Below are positions 24,470 to 36,201 of a stretch of 64,000 nt of DNA, in pieces. The stretch comes from Chaunax sp. Z400 (lineage: Eukaryota > Chordata > Actinopteri > Lophiiformes > Chaunacidae): NCBI GenBank assembly GCA_037577475.1, contig CM075183.1, positions 19,108,781-19,172,780 of the forward strand, read 5' to 3'. The translations under genes and the position numbers were made by a program. The notes under the pieces were generated by a model that worked only from the letters and a program-made list of their open reading frames with translations, did not search any database and was not told the origin of the DNA. Position 1 is the stretch's first letter. Each line of letters opens with the position of its first letter.

Positions 24470-26200
24470 AAATGAACTTTTCTTTTAAATGCATGACATG
24501 ACAAAAGAATCTAAAGAAAGTTCTGTTTTTACTACTTTGATTTCATGATTGCATGTTGATTTTTTAGTTTAAAAAAATGATTTGTGCTTCTAAAGTTCAG
24601 TGCCAGAAAGATGTGTGTTCAGGATGTATAACAACTGGAATATGTTGAATGTATTAACATTAGACAAACATAGCATATACATTTATACTGTTAATATGCT
24701 GAAATAAACACATTTCAAGCTTTTGATGCCCTTCTTGGAGCTGCATCTAAATATTTATGTGTAAGCCTCACCACCTCCTTTATCAGGCTCATATGTTTAT
24801 ACGAGCATCCAGGAAATGAGAAAGTCCAACGAGGGACGCCCTCTTTCCCAACATTGATAGTTTTGTCAAAAACACATACAGGAGAAGGAGGCACAAACTG
24901 ATATGAGCTTCACGTAACACTTACCCTCAGGAAAGACAAGCTTGGACTGGTACAAGAGAGGTATGCGAGTCTTATATTTGAATTTTTTAATGTTACAGTA
25001 TTCAGAAGTAATGTTTGGATTTTTGCAGTAGAGTTTTGATCAAGTAGGAACAACCAAGTGGTCATAAACCAAGGACTTTGTCACATTTGTATGTAATTTA
25101 TGAATGAGCCGGTTTAATTTTTAGCCATGCAGGATATTTAAACTGACAACCAGTAATATATTAAACCTGTGTATACTTTGTTGTATATACTTATGAGAGA
25201 GGGATCGTCTCAATGTAACATGAATGAAAGTTAGAAAAAACATCTCGTCCATTAACGTTCCTGCCAAAGTCACGTCAGATAGATTTTTATGGTCAATGGT
25301 AGTGAAGAGAACTCCCATGATCCTACGCTACTTCATTACATCATCAATTTTTTTTCTTTTTTTCTTTCTTTTTTTTTTTTTGAGAGACACCATAGCAGTA
25401 GAAATGACAATATGAGTTTAAGTAAGGGATGCTGGAAATATAAAGGTGGTCTCATTTGAGCTGTTTGCTATACTCTTTCCTGTAGTTTGCCACATCTATA
25501 GCTACTGTTAATTTAGTAGAAATAGCAAAATAAAAGTTGTTTTAACTCAAATAAAACCTTTTGACTTTCCTTTGGAGCTAGTGGCCGTATCGCTGACTGA
25601 GTCTGCCTTGGACTATGACCTCTGATCATCGGGGAAATCACTGTGGGCAACTGGGCATGGCTTGAGTCGGGCATCAGCAGCCTGTGAAAATGGTTATAGA
25701 GGAGGAACATTTTCAGATTTCACTCAGTATTATGGATACATTTTTTCCAAACCAGGCATGAGTGTGGAAAGACATCAAATTTTTGGTTAGTTTGATTTTT
25801 GGATTAAATGTGTTTTAAAAGAAGTTAACATTATAATTAAGCTAAACTTAATTGAGTTAAAGAGAGAATCCTGAATTCAGGTGTATGGTTGTACAAATAG
25901 GTGTAAGAATATTTATAATAATTATAATAATAATTGTAATATATATCATATTTACTTTCTGGACATTTTGTGAGTTTGTTTTATTTAATCATGAGATTAA
26001 ATGCAAAGAAATGTTGTGAAACTAACTGGTTAGCATGCTAACTTCACAAGATATCTGCAACACAACACACTGATGTCTTCACTGTAACATCAGATCTGCT
26101 GTTTCTTCACATTCTGTTGCTAATGTATTATTTCTGAATACTTTAAGATCGCCAAATCATGCAAAATGCACCTTTAAGACATCAACAAAAATAAATTAAT
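24470..26200. other. Intergenic between TRIM copies 2 and 3
   Basis: AT-rich DNA with a poly(T)-rich tract at 25348-25381. No exon was recognised. Confidence 0.5.
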
Positions 26201-26367
26201 TCCATATGTAAACCTTGGTCAGAAAATTTGGGATGTGTGCAAATACAAGTCTTTGTTTTCTGTGCAGATATATTGTATTCAACCAGTGGAATATACTCTC
26301 ATCTGTGCATGCTGATCCCAAATCAGACCACACAGTGTGCACACACATGCAAGGAAGTTTTGATCAA

Positions 26368-27749
26368 ATGTCAGAGCCTCCCAAGTGCTGCATCTGTCTG
26401 GACGAGTTCACCAGCCCTGCTTCCCTCCCTTGTGGACACTGCTTCTGCTTGGGCTGTGTAGGTGAATACTGGAGGATTCAGGGGGCCTGTCAGTGCCCCC
26501 TCTGCAAGGCCTATTTCTCCACCAGACCACAGCTGAAAACATACCAAATGCTGCATGCTGGTGCCTCGACTGAGGAAGCAACAGTTCCTTTAAAATCTGG
26601 AGAGGTTACCTGTGATTTCTGCCCATTCAAGCATAGAGCAGTCAAGTCCTGCCTGAAGTGCATGGCCTCATTTTGTGCCACTCATCTGGAGCCACATTAC
26701 CGGAATGAAGATCTTGGGCGCCATCTTCTGATCAGTGTGGTGAAGAACCTGGAGGATTCTGTTTGTGGATTGCATGGGAAGCAGTTAAACAGGTTCTGTA
26801 GGAGCGATCAAACGTGCATTTGTGCCATGTGTGCTCAGACGGAACACAGGGGCCATCACATTATGTCCATCAACAGGGAAGCTAGAAAGAAGAAGGTAAA
26901 ATCGAAGAAAAGCACCAGAAAACATTTAAGACTTCAGTCCTTTTCGTGTAAAACTAGCATATTTCTTTTTGTGGACTTAAATCAGTACAAACTTTGGAAA
27001 AAAATTTAGAAGTAACGTACCAGGCAAAAAAAATAAAATTGTTAATTGTTGCTAATGTTAGCAGACTTTTGCTATTAATTCAAATTAATTTTTTTAGATC
27101 ATCTTAACAGACAGTTTTCTGACAACTTATACAGAAGCATCATATTTTAGTGAAATGCTAAAACACTGTTTAGCTGCTGCTAGCTGTTGTTAGCCAGAAA
27201 AAGGAGGAGCGTTATCCCACAAATCTCAGCAAAGCAACTCTTTAAATCAAAATCTTTTTTTATTTAAATTTCATATTATGAGTACAGAAATCAATAGAGT
27301 GCACTGAATTATGGGATATGCTAATGAGGCTAATGATTATAAGATAAGATATAAGATAAAATACACAATAAATTTCCCTGGAATCTGATAAATGCAACAG
27401 TGACACTGATGACTGGTTTCTCTTTACCTAAATTACAGTCTGTAGTTTGTGACCTGCCACAGCAGTTCACCTGACATGTTTTTTTTTTTTTCCCCCACAG
27501 GACAAACTGAAACGGAGAGTGATCAAACTTCAGCAAGTCATTCAAGACAGGCTGAATAAAGTCGAGAAAGTCAAGCTCTCCTCAGACGTCAGTGGAGACA
27601 ATCAGACATTGACCCAAAGTAAAGAAGTCCTCGGACAGCTGGAGGAAGAAATCTCTGAGCTGCAGAGGAAAAACGTTGAGCTGGAGCAGCTCTCACACAC
27701 TGAAGACAATCTCCGCTTCCTGCAGGTCTGCGCCATGGATCAATTTTAA
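26368..27749 (+). CDS. Short TRIM protein, copy 3 (RING, two B-boxes, reduced coiled coil, no B30.2)
   Basis: Exon 1 is 26368-26895, ending K-K-K/gtaaaa. Exon 2 begins at 27501 after a T/C-rich tract and cacag. Starts at 26368 or 26347 are both possible, and an upstream exon cannot be excluded. The RING is complete (C-C-I-C-L, C-G-H-C-F-C-L-G-C, C-P-L-C). B-box1 (C-D-F-C ... K-S-C-L-K-C) and B-box2 (C-G-L-H ... C-I-C-A-M-C ... H-R-G-H) keep all their ligands. Exon 2 joins the 96-nt coiled-coil unit directly to the distal end of the usual 234-nt unit. About 35 residues of helix and one intron are missing. The exon would end at F-L-Q/gtctgc, but reading through gives seven more residues and a stop at 27747-27749. 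AATAAA follows 26 nt later. No SPRY exon lies before the opposite-strand C1q gene. It is either a genuine truncated regulator or a decaying paralogue, and its frame is intact (about 258 aa). Confidence 0.72.
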
Positions 27750-27774
27750 TCATCAAAAGGATCAATAATCATTC

Positions 27775-27780
27775 AATAAA
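27775..27780 (+). terminator. Candidate poly(A) signal of TRIM copy 3
   Basis: AATAAA begins 26 nt after the read-through stop codon. It supports the idea that the transcript ends here without a B30.2 exon. Confidence 0.5.
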
Positions 27781-28620
27781 ATCACCTGTTTTCACAATCC
27801 ACACGAGACTGATTTTACAAAATCAAGAGGAGTTGGTTGCTGTCAACAAATATATCATATAAACACTACTGGGCTATAATTTCCTGGTGAGTCCCCATAA
27901 ATGGTAAAAGAGTGGTTTGCAGCACTTTGATCAGCTGTTAACTTCTTTCCTCTGGGTTGAAATAAGTGGTTGTGATTAAAGGTTCAAAAGGAGTCTGATT
28001 CATCGGTTGGTACCGATCCCCTCCAGATCACTGCAGCAACATTTACAGATAATACATAAGATAAAAAATCATGAGAAACTAACTTTTAAGAACAGCTTGT
28101 TTCATTTTTATGCTATTCCAGTGCTTTAAATCCTAAATATATTATCTATATTCCAGCTATAGTTAATTCTAATGTACAATTCCATCCTCACATATCTATT
28201 GTAAAAAAAAAAAAGTCTTTCTCTTCAAAAAGTTACAACTTGTCCACAGCAAAATGTAATTTTAGGCCTATTATTTTTATTTTTATTGTTAATTTCTGTT
28301 TTTAAGTGCACTTTTTAACCTACAACAGAACAGTAAAAGTAATTGGAATGAATTCAAATAAAAGAAATATTGCAATATATTGTATTGCACATTAATATAT
28401 TCTAAAGACTCTATGCTGTAATCGTAATGACAAATGACTCATAGCATGGTTTCTGAACCCCGACTGAAATTCATACAATACAAAAAAAAAGAGTTGAAGA
28501 AAAAATCTGTGGTGACGCTTCACTCTGCACTTCTGAATTTGAATATATTTAAAATGAATATACATCATTTTGCATATACAGATTATTTCAAATCAGTTTA
28601 AAGTCATTTGAAATGATAGC
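27781..28620. other. Convergent spacer between TRIM copy 3 and the C1q gene
   Basis: AT-rich, with no PRY-SPRY sequence seen on the plus strand. Plus-strand TTTATT words near 28275-28290 could serve as minus-strand AATAAA signals for the C1q gene. Confidence 0.5.
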
Positions 28621-31028
28621 TCATCCTTGACTGAGCAGAAAACCACTGAAGGTGGTGATTACGTCATTTCCCCAGACGTGTGTATTGGCCTCCAAGCGTA
28701 CATACACCTGGTCCCCTTGCTGCAGCTGCAGGAACACGGCATTGCCTCCATTATCAGCTGTGTCATGCTCTGTACGGTGATCATAGGTCATCACAACGAC
28801 CTGGTCATTCTTCATCAGGGATAGACTCACCCGCTGTCCTCCTCCGGCATGATGAAACATGGTGAAGTAGTAAATGCCGGTAACGGGTGCAGCGAAGATG
28901 CCTGCGGAAACAGCACTGATTCAAACGACGGAAACAGCTTTGTTGGCGTGTTTCTGGACCCTGGGTGGATCACATTAAAGTGTTCTCTATTGCAACATAC
29001 TGGAGCAAGTGCATTAGTAAATGTTTAACAGTCTTGATAGATGTAACACAAAGTACACCTGAAAATGATAGAAATGGACATAATGGAAATTTGGCCTGAT
29101 ATGAAATTCTAAGAGATAAAAGTTAATAACTGTATATGTATAATATTATATAGTTATACAGCCTTCTGTTTTGTTCTCTCATTCCCATGTCTATGTTTTT
29201 GTTTTCAGTTCTGTTCATTCTCTTTCCCTCCGTGCCAAATGTATTCACTCACTTTTAGTTTATTGTTCCATATTTCTTGTGTCGTCACTCCTTTAAGTTT
29301 TCTCTCTCCACTTTTTCCCCCCACTTTGACTGTCTGATCATTTCCACCTGTCTCCACTCGTCTCCTCCTCCCTGTGTCACCTGTCTATCATTGTCTCGTT
29401 ACCCCGTGTATTTAAGTCTGTGTGCTTTTGCCCTTCTTTGTCAGTTTGTCTGTTTGGCTCCATGTGTTCTGCTCCAGTCCCTCTTTGTGTTCTCGCCGTG
29501 TTAATTAAAGTTATCATTAAGTTCATGCCACTGAACTCTCTGCCTTCGTTGTTGTCTGCGTTTGGGTCCTATTTTTGAACTGCACATAACATTAGCAGTG
29601 TGAATGCACTTGTACACTCAGACTGGCCAGATTGAGTTTGGAAGTATGCGATTTGGGACCCAGCACAAAATGAGACGAGAGCGCAAACCTCCACCAAGGC
29701 CCAACAATCCTTGACATAAGGCCTGTCCACCAAATGTCCACCAAAGCATTTTTTCCTGAGGCCAGTGTATTTTTTAAATTATTTGCAATGGGAGTGCCGT
29801 GTATTCACACTACGCTACAAATGCCAGTAGTGTGACGAGGCGCTGATTGTCTTTTCTGCGCTCAGTGCTGTAAGTTTGCCATTTTTTTTGTGATCGCAGA
29901 GAGTTGAAAAATGTTCACATTTGGATGCAACGCTGCGCTAGTCACTGTTACATTTTACCCAGCCGTCCAATCACAGCGGAGAGGCGTGGGTCCCGCCCTC
30001 TCTCCCTACTTCCTCCAGTCCAGTCTGGACTTCCATCCAGAGCCAGGGCCAGAGCAAATACTCTACCTTGTGCTGCCATTTTTACTCAGTATTTGTTGCA
30101 AAATTAGGTACTTGCCACACAAATTACTTCCGCGGATGTTCTGTATCATAGCAACCAAAGTGCCTCAGCTGAAAAACGCTGAGCCTCCAAAGCGCTCTCA
30201 AGCGCTCCCAGCTGGACCTTTTCAGAAGAGCACCTGGTATTTTCAGCTGGGAAAAAAACACTTTGGTGGACACAGGTCCTTATAAGTACCAGTCCCATCT
30301 CTCACTGGATCATCATCAAACTTTTATCACCTCTAGGATATGCTAGGGTCCATCTTAGAGGAGAATTTCATGCAAATCCGTCCATCCGTTTTTGCGTAAT
30401 CACAATCACATAACCTCCTTGGCAGAGGTAAAATTGACAAAAATTGGAAAAGCTCTCTTGTGCTTTTATGGTGTCCCTTAACTAAAATTGATCAGTTCCT
30501 TGTATTTATTTTAACCTACAACCTATTTGATATTTTCTATAATATCACTACTTACCTGTGAATGAGCTGTAGGCATTGCCGATATTTGTGATCACTTTTC
30601 TGTAGATTACAGTCGTGTCAGTATCGAAGGGTCCAATGTTTTTATTTCCTCCTCCAGTTGCTACACTAAATATCACCTTTGTTACTTCTATGAAAAAGAA
30701 AAAAAATGGACATGTATTTCAACAGTGTTGCATTTTTTCCATCACTTCCCTGAAGTCTTTCGAACATTTAGAGAGAAAATTACACTTTACCTTTGTTCTT
30801 CAGTTCAAGAATCTGGTTGTTACTGTCTTCTAGTCTGGTTTCCATGTGTGTCAGTTTTTCTTTCATGGCACCAAACTCTTTCAGGAGATCACACATGTTG
30901 GGAAAACATTCCTCCGTTTCAATTTTTTCTGTTTCAGGAATATTCTCACCTTCCTGGGCCATAATCAAGCCGCAGAAAAGCGACACAAGCAGTAAAACGG
31001 TCAAATTCATCTTCCAAGTTGATTCCAT
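28621..31028 (-). CDS. Secreted C1q-domain protein (C1q-like, no collagen region)
   Basis: Minus-strand exons: 30791-31028, 30556-30687 and 28621-28901. They total 651 nt, or 216 aa, with both introns in phase 1. A start at 31010 would give 210 aa and place the signal peptide (M-N-L-T-V-L-L-L-V) at the very N-terminus. Residues about 35-79 form an acidic, Cys-containing, heptad-like helix (E-E-C-F-P-N-M-C, L-K-E-F-G-A-M-K-E-K-L). The C1q globular domain follows, from V-T-K-V-I-F-S to the end. It shows the family's N-I-G-P-F-D-T-D, Y-R-K-V, F-A-A-P-V-T-G-I-Y-Y-F and G-D-Q-V-Y-V-R-L motifs. No Gly-X-Y collagen repeat is present. Fish carry many such genes, and the proteins form secreted trimers that bind microbial or self ligands. 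It ends convergently with TRIM copy 3. Confidence 0.88.
29160..29565 (+). repeat. Probable dispersed repeat in C1q intron 2
   Basis: A T/C-rich segment with 'tccacctgtctccactcgtc', 'gtgtatttaagtctgtgtg' and an ATTAAAG-like end resembles the terminal parts of common fish retroelements. No coding capacity was seen and the class is uncertain. Confidence 0.4.
29718..30283. mobile_element. MITE-like element (about 565 bp) in C1q intron 2
   Basis: The left end, AAGGCCTGTCCACCAAA, is matched at the right by TTTGGTGGACACAGGTCCTT, an imperfect terminal inverted repeat with a small indel. The core carries 'ccaatcacagcgg' and 'ggcgtgggtcccgcc' type words often found in fish DNA-transposon derivatives. 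An internal open frame of about 124 codons has no transposase motif. The target duplication is unclear. Confidence 0.55.
30330..30430 (-). repeat. Dispersed repeat end, 'acctccttggcagaggt' type
   Basis: It carries 'aaatccgtccatccgttttt' and ends 'aacctccttggcagaggta'. The reverse-oriented relative at 62726-62870 starts 'acctctgccaaggaggc'. Both match a repeat widespread in teleosts. Confidence 0.6.
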
Positions 31029-31063
31029 GCTGCTCAGTCTAAACTCTCATCCTCACGGCTGCA

Positions 31064-31069
31064 TTTATA
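31064..31069 (-). promoter_or_regulatory. TATA box of the C1q-like gene
   Basis: Plus-strand TTTATA is TATAAA on the minus strand, 36 nt upstream of the ATG at 31028. With a start site about 30 nt downstream, the 5' UTR would be only a few nucleotides. That makes the second ATG at 31010 a realistic alternative. Confidence 0.6.
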
Positions 31070-31203
31070 TTGTTTGAATAATGTTAATTTTTAACATCCT
31101 CTTTAAAACTAGACGTATTGTGTAATGATAAAACAATATTGGTAGTCAGTTAATCTTTGATATACTACGACACAAAAGTCAACAAATGTTTCCTAACTTT
31201 TCA

Positions 31204-31280
31204 CTGTTCTAAAGAACAGTTTCTCTTTAAAGGGTGTCTCTCAACAAAACATGTATCCTTTAAAGTTTAAAGGATACATG
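31204..31280. repeat. Two inverted repeats upstream of the C1q-like gene
   Basis: A perfect palindrome lies at 31250-31280: CATGTATCCTTTAAA, one G, then its exact reverse complement. Forty bases before it, 31204-31219 has CTGTTCT and AGAACAG arms around AA. Both are within about 200 bp upstream of the C1q start site. Confidence 0.85.
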
Positions 31281-31299
31281 GAATGTGTTTTGTTTGTTT

Positions 31300-32343
31300 A
31301 AACAAATGTGTTATTTGTGATTCTTTCCTTAAATAAGAGAGCAGATTTTCAGAATATTTTAAATTGTGAAATATTCACATCCATGTTAGCTAACCAGCAG
31401 TCATCTTCACTGCCTTTATGGCCACACTGCTATGCTTTCATGTTACTACCAAATGCAGATACTGTAAGTGTGCATTTACATATACTCACAAAATGTTGTC
31501 CGTCTCAATTTACTTGTAGCTGTATTGGAAATACTGTAATATAAATGTTATTTTATTCAACCTAGCTACGTATATGACTTGCATCATGTGACAATGAGTA
31601 ATTAACGAGTGTTTGGCCCCTGTATACAAGTGAAGTTGAAAATTATTATGTAATTGTAAACATTTAGTAATTGAATTAAATATAGTATTTAAATACATGC
31701 TTAAAATCTACATTGGATGCGAACCACTCGTACAAAAATAAAGAGGCCATTTCATATAGCAATGACAACCACAAACCGCATTGGGCTTAAAATATTTTTG
31801 TCTTTCATTTTTAATATGAAAGCAGAAACAAATCGTTTTGTATTTTTTATTTATTATCTGATACCTTAATCTTTTGTATGTACTAATCTTAAGACTGTCC
31901 AGTGAGTTTAGGTTTATTCTCTTTAAAAATAGTACAAGAAAGTGTTTTGTTTCTTCTCTTCATCAAGTAGAAAACATTTCATTGAAACAGAGTTACAGTA
32001 TATTGGAGAAAATGAGAAAGGGCGTGAACCCCAGTCTGTTACATTAGGTAGAAAATGACAGGGAAGTTAGCCTCTGTTGGCCTCTTTGCTCACATTCATT
32101 GTGAACCTCTGAGGTAAGAGGATACTTTAATAATTAAATATTAACTTTATAACAACCCTGCTCATCAACAGAGAAAATCTCCCTCCCTGACTGACGGTAA
32201 AAATTTCCCATAGGGTCATATTTGTCCCTTACAGGAAACCATACAGGAAGCAAACAGACACGTTTGCTCCAAGAAAAGAAATGGTGTTACTTTTGGGTTT
32301 TGCCATTAATGGCTAAATCATAGTGAAAGATGGTAGTAAACAT
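31300..32343 (-). other. Spacer and probable 3' UTR of casq1
   Basis: The region between the C1q promoter and the casq1 stop contains no other gene on either strand. Plus-strand TTTATT words near 31845-31855 would read as AATAAA for casq1, giving a 3' UTR of about 500 nt. The poly(A) site is not determined. Confidence 0.45.
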
Positions 32344-35300
32344 TTATTCATCATCATCGTCATCATCGTCGTCATCGTCGTCATCATCGTCGTCATCATC
32401 GTCGTCATCATCGTCATCGTCATCGTCGTCGTCATCATCGTCATCGTCGTCGTCGTCATCATCGTCGTCGTCGTCATCGTCGTCGTCGTCATCATCATCG
32501 TCATCATCGTCCTCCTCATCATCATCATCATCTGGGTCGATCTTCCCTGACAGAACATCCTCGATCCACTGTTCGAGTTCGTCAGCTGAGGGCATGTCAT
32601 TGTCGTCATCCATTTCCATCCACACGCTGTCGGCCTGCCGACGATAGAGACGTAGATATCACAGAAATAATGACAACAAAATTATATGAAAAACTTTGTT
32701 ACTTTTTTACTCATGCAAAGTTATTATTAACAGTCCAGTGAGTATGATTCATTGGCATCTAGCAGTATGGTTGCAGAGAGCTGTTCTGTTCTGGGCTACT
32801 GTAGGAACATGGTGGTGCAACATGGCCGAATGCATGAAAGAGCTCCCTAAAAAGGCTCATTCTAAGGTAATTTAAACACCTCAATTCCTCAACACCAACA
32901 AAAACATGATTATCAATATTATATTATATTTCTGCGCTGCCATAATGGTGGTGTGAGATTTGAATAGTGCCACTGGATTACAAAACACTTTTGAAAAGGG
33001 ATGAAAAAGGTTGCTTACATCTTCAACATCAACCACACCGATCTGAGGAGAAGAGAGGTCGATATGGAAGGTCTTCTCCCAGTAAGGCACCAGCTGAAAG
33101 TGGGATATAGACAAAGAGAAAGACATGATTAGGTTTATATATCCTGATCCAATTACAAACGTCATCCGTATCTGTTATTTTTGTTATTTTCCTGTTTTTC
33201 CATGCATTAATCTCTCCTGTCATTTCACCTGCCATTCCCCTCCTGCCCAGAATGTGTTCCCACCATTCCCAGTCACCTGATCCCCTTACTCACCAGGACA
33301 CCTGTTTCCTATTCCCTCAGTAGCTTCATTGCATAAAAACAAGCCCTCATTCCCCAGTCATTTACGAGAATATCCCACAAACTACCCAGTCAAAGGAGTC
33401 CAGGATTTTTTCAGGTTCAGTGTCTGCCTGTTCCTGACCAACCAAACCATTAACCGCTTTCATCTTTATGTATTTATTTTACAATTGCATTGGAAAGAGG
33501 GTAGCATGTCTGCTAGCAGTAAGTAAGGGGTGTTCATACCAGGGGGAAGTTGTCGGGGTCGATCCAGATGATGCTGAGGTTGGGGTTATTAGTGTTCTCA
33601 CGTGCCACCTCCTTCAGGATTTCCAGGAATTCAAAACCGTCTAAGGAAAAGGTCAGAGGTCAGGTACAAAGGTTTGTAAAGGAACCTTAAGTATGGGCTT
33701 GATATTTGATCGTATCAGTGCCATAGCTGTATAAAGAGCCATCAAGGTAGGACCCTACCTGTGTCATCTTCCTCAGCAAAGGCAACAATGTGCTCTCCAT
33801 CAATGTCGTCCTCCTACGGACACAAAAGGTGACAAGGATGTTCCCTATGTCCTCCATGTCTTATATCCTCTCTTAGCTCATAAGAAATAGAAGTTGTATT
33901 GGATCTTTCATCGGTCAAGTGATGCCTTTTATAATTTCAAATCTCTTACCCAGATCTCATACATGCTGTGAGGTTCAAGCTTCCTCAGAGTGGGCCTGAA
34001 ACATGAAAACATCACAAATCAAATTGTTTGATTGCCCTGACTCATATGGAAAATACACTTGAGTCCTCAGAACTAAATTAAAATAAAAGTACCCTCCAAA
34101 TAACCCATATTTATTATATGGGTCCATTAATCATTAGATCAAGAAGGATTTAAAGGGTATCATAGATTTTTTTTTTAAAGACAACAATCACACAGGGCCT
34201 CACCTGTCATGCTGTTCAATGTAATCAACAAGCTCAGACTCAATGTAGGGTTTTCCTGGAATGGTGACCGGTTCCTCCATGAATGGCTCATAGAAATCAA
34301 CTTCATTAAGCTTTAGCTTTAGCTTCTTGGCAATCTGAAATAATAAGAGGAAAGAGAATCAGACAGGATATTTAATGTTCCCAAGCTTACTAATGTAATC
34401 TTAATATTTTATAATAGAAAGGTACTCAAAGAGCACATAAGTTCACTAAAGCCAATATTCCACGATATAAATCTGCAAACCCAACAACCATATGTGTCGA
34501 TATATTTTTATTATTATTTATTATTTATTATTATATTTATTTATATTTTTGTATTTTTTTGTGCACATACAAAAATAAATCCACACAAACACTCCAACAA
34601 ACAATTTAAACCTTAGAATCGAATGTGACGAAGAATTTGACGAAGGGGTGAAACTCCTCAGCAGCGTCGTCATACTCAATGAAGTCTGGATGGGGAAAAA
34701 CGGGAAAAGAATTAGATTTAAAGCAGCGGTTTCTTTCGCAAACACTCCACTCGAAGCTCGGTCTTTATATCGTAACCTTTAACCTACGAGGAGATTTCTC
34801 GCTCTTGAAATAGCCGACCAGCTTGATGACCTCGTCCATGTTGTAGAAACCCTTCAGCTCACGCTCGTTGTCAATGATCTCCACGGGATCCTCAATCACC
34901 TGATATGGAACAGGAGGAAAATATATGATCCATATTTAATAGATTTTTGCTGAGAGTCGACAAAATCTTAATCTTAAATTAGAGCATAAATGGGCCTTAA
35001 GGCTGAAAATGATGCTAAATGGTAAAAGGTTACAGAGGTGTGGTAGTTTTTAGTTTTAAGTCACATAATAAAATAGTTCAAATCTAAACTGCGTCATGAT
35101 TTTCTGCCCCACCACATGCAGCTGGGGGCCTTGTTTTTTTCATCCCTGCTCCTCAGACAACCTGAGTCCGCCACTGGAACTAACAGTCTAAAGTCAACCA
35201 CCTTAAACTACTTACGTCATAGAGGAACTCAACCAGGGTGTCGGCGGCCAGCTCCCCATCATACTCAATGATCTCATTGTCGGCAAAGATGTAGATGCTC

Positions 35301-36166
35301 TCCACCTCATCCAGACCTGGAGAGAGAATTTATCAACAAGCTCCTTAATATTTCAGCAAATCATTCCACCATTATACCAGGAAGAAGTGATTTCTGCAAT
35401 TGCAACTCATAAAACCTTTTACTAAGTATCCTTTTAAGTATTGTAAAGTTTGCTATTGGAAAATTGGAGTTTACTTAGTAATATAGTACCAGTGTGCAAG
35501 ACAGAGTTCACATATTTGCAGGGCTGGAGATTAGAATGCATAACGTAAATGTAATGAAAGTAATGCAAACAGATAATGGTCAGCTCTGTAAGTTTAAATA
35601 TACTTTATTGGTTTATACATCATAAGTATCCAAAGTCTTACTGTTTAGATGGTCTTTGTCCTTTTGCATTACCAGTAAATTCTATACTTGTGCAGGTTAC
35701 ACAATTACAACCCTATTTTTGGGGTCTGTGTGTTTACAAAAAATAAATAAATAAAATATATGAAAATGAAATATAGCATAAGATACGATGGAGCTAAACA
35801 ATATGTAACTTATTTTTATACCTGGATTTTATGTTTCTGGATTTTCATGCATATTTCTGTTTTCACTTCCTTCAATCTTGAACTCATAGGTTTTGTTTTT
35901 CAGCATTTAAACTGTTTACAGCAGTAGCATCTCCTGTTACAAAGCTGTGACATCTTTGGTGAACACTTGGTGGCGGAGTTGTTTCATTTATTGTCTGTTC
36001 TTGTCCTCTTACTTCTACACCTTATAGGTTGAATCCCATGCTTACAAATATATTCCAGTTTGTCACTCAACTCATTTCATTTAAAATATATTAAAAAGCC
36101 ACATATTTGGTGCTCTAAATACTTCTGATTTACTTCTGAAATACAACAACATCAACAAAAGTATTA

Positions 36167-36201
<35 letters not shown>

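Noticed and set aside
27750..28620. Missing B30.2 exon of TRIM copy 3
   Set aside because: Both strands were read for L-D-P, S-G-R-H-Y-W-E-V and F-L-D-Y type motifs, and none was found, not even degenerate.
29911..30285. 124-codon open frame in C1q intron 2
   Set aside because: It lies within the MITE-like element, has no transposase motif and no splice support.
31204..31219. Glucocorticoid response element
   Set aside because: The half-sites are in everted order with a 2-bp gap, not the inverted arrangement with a 3-bp gap that the receptor dimer needs.
32323..32647. Poly-Ser and poly-Val/Ile open frames on the plus strand and a Met/Thr repeat frame on the minus strand
   Set aside because: They are other-frame shadows of the GAY codon tract that encodes the casq1 Asp tail.
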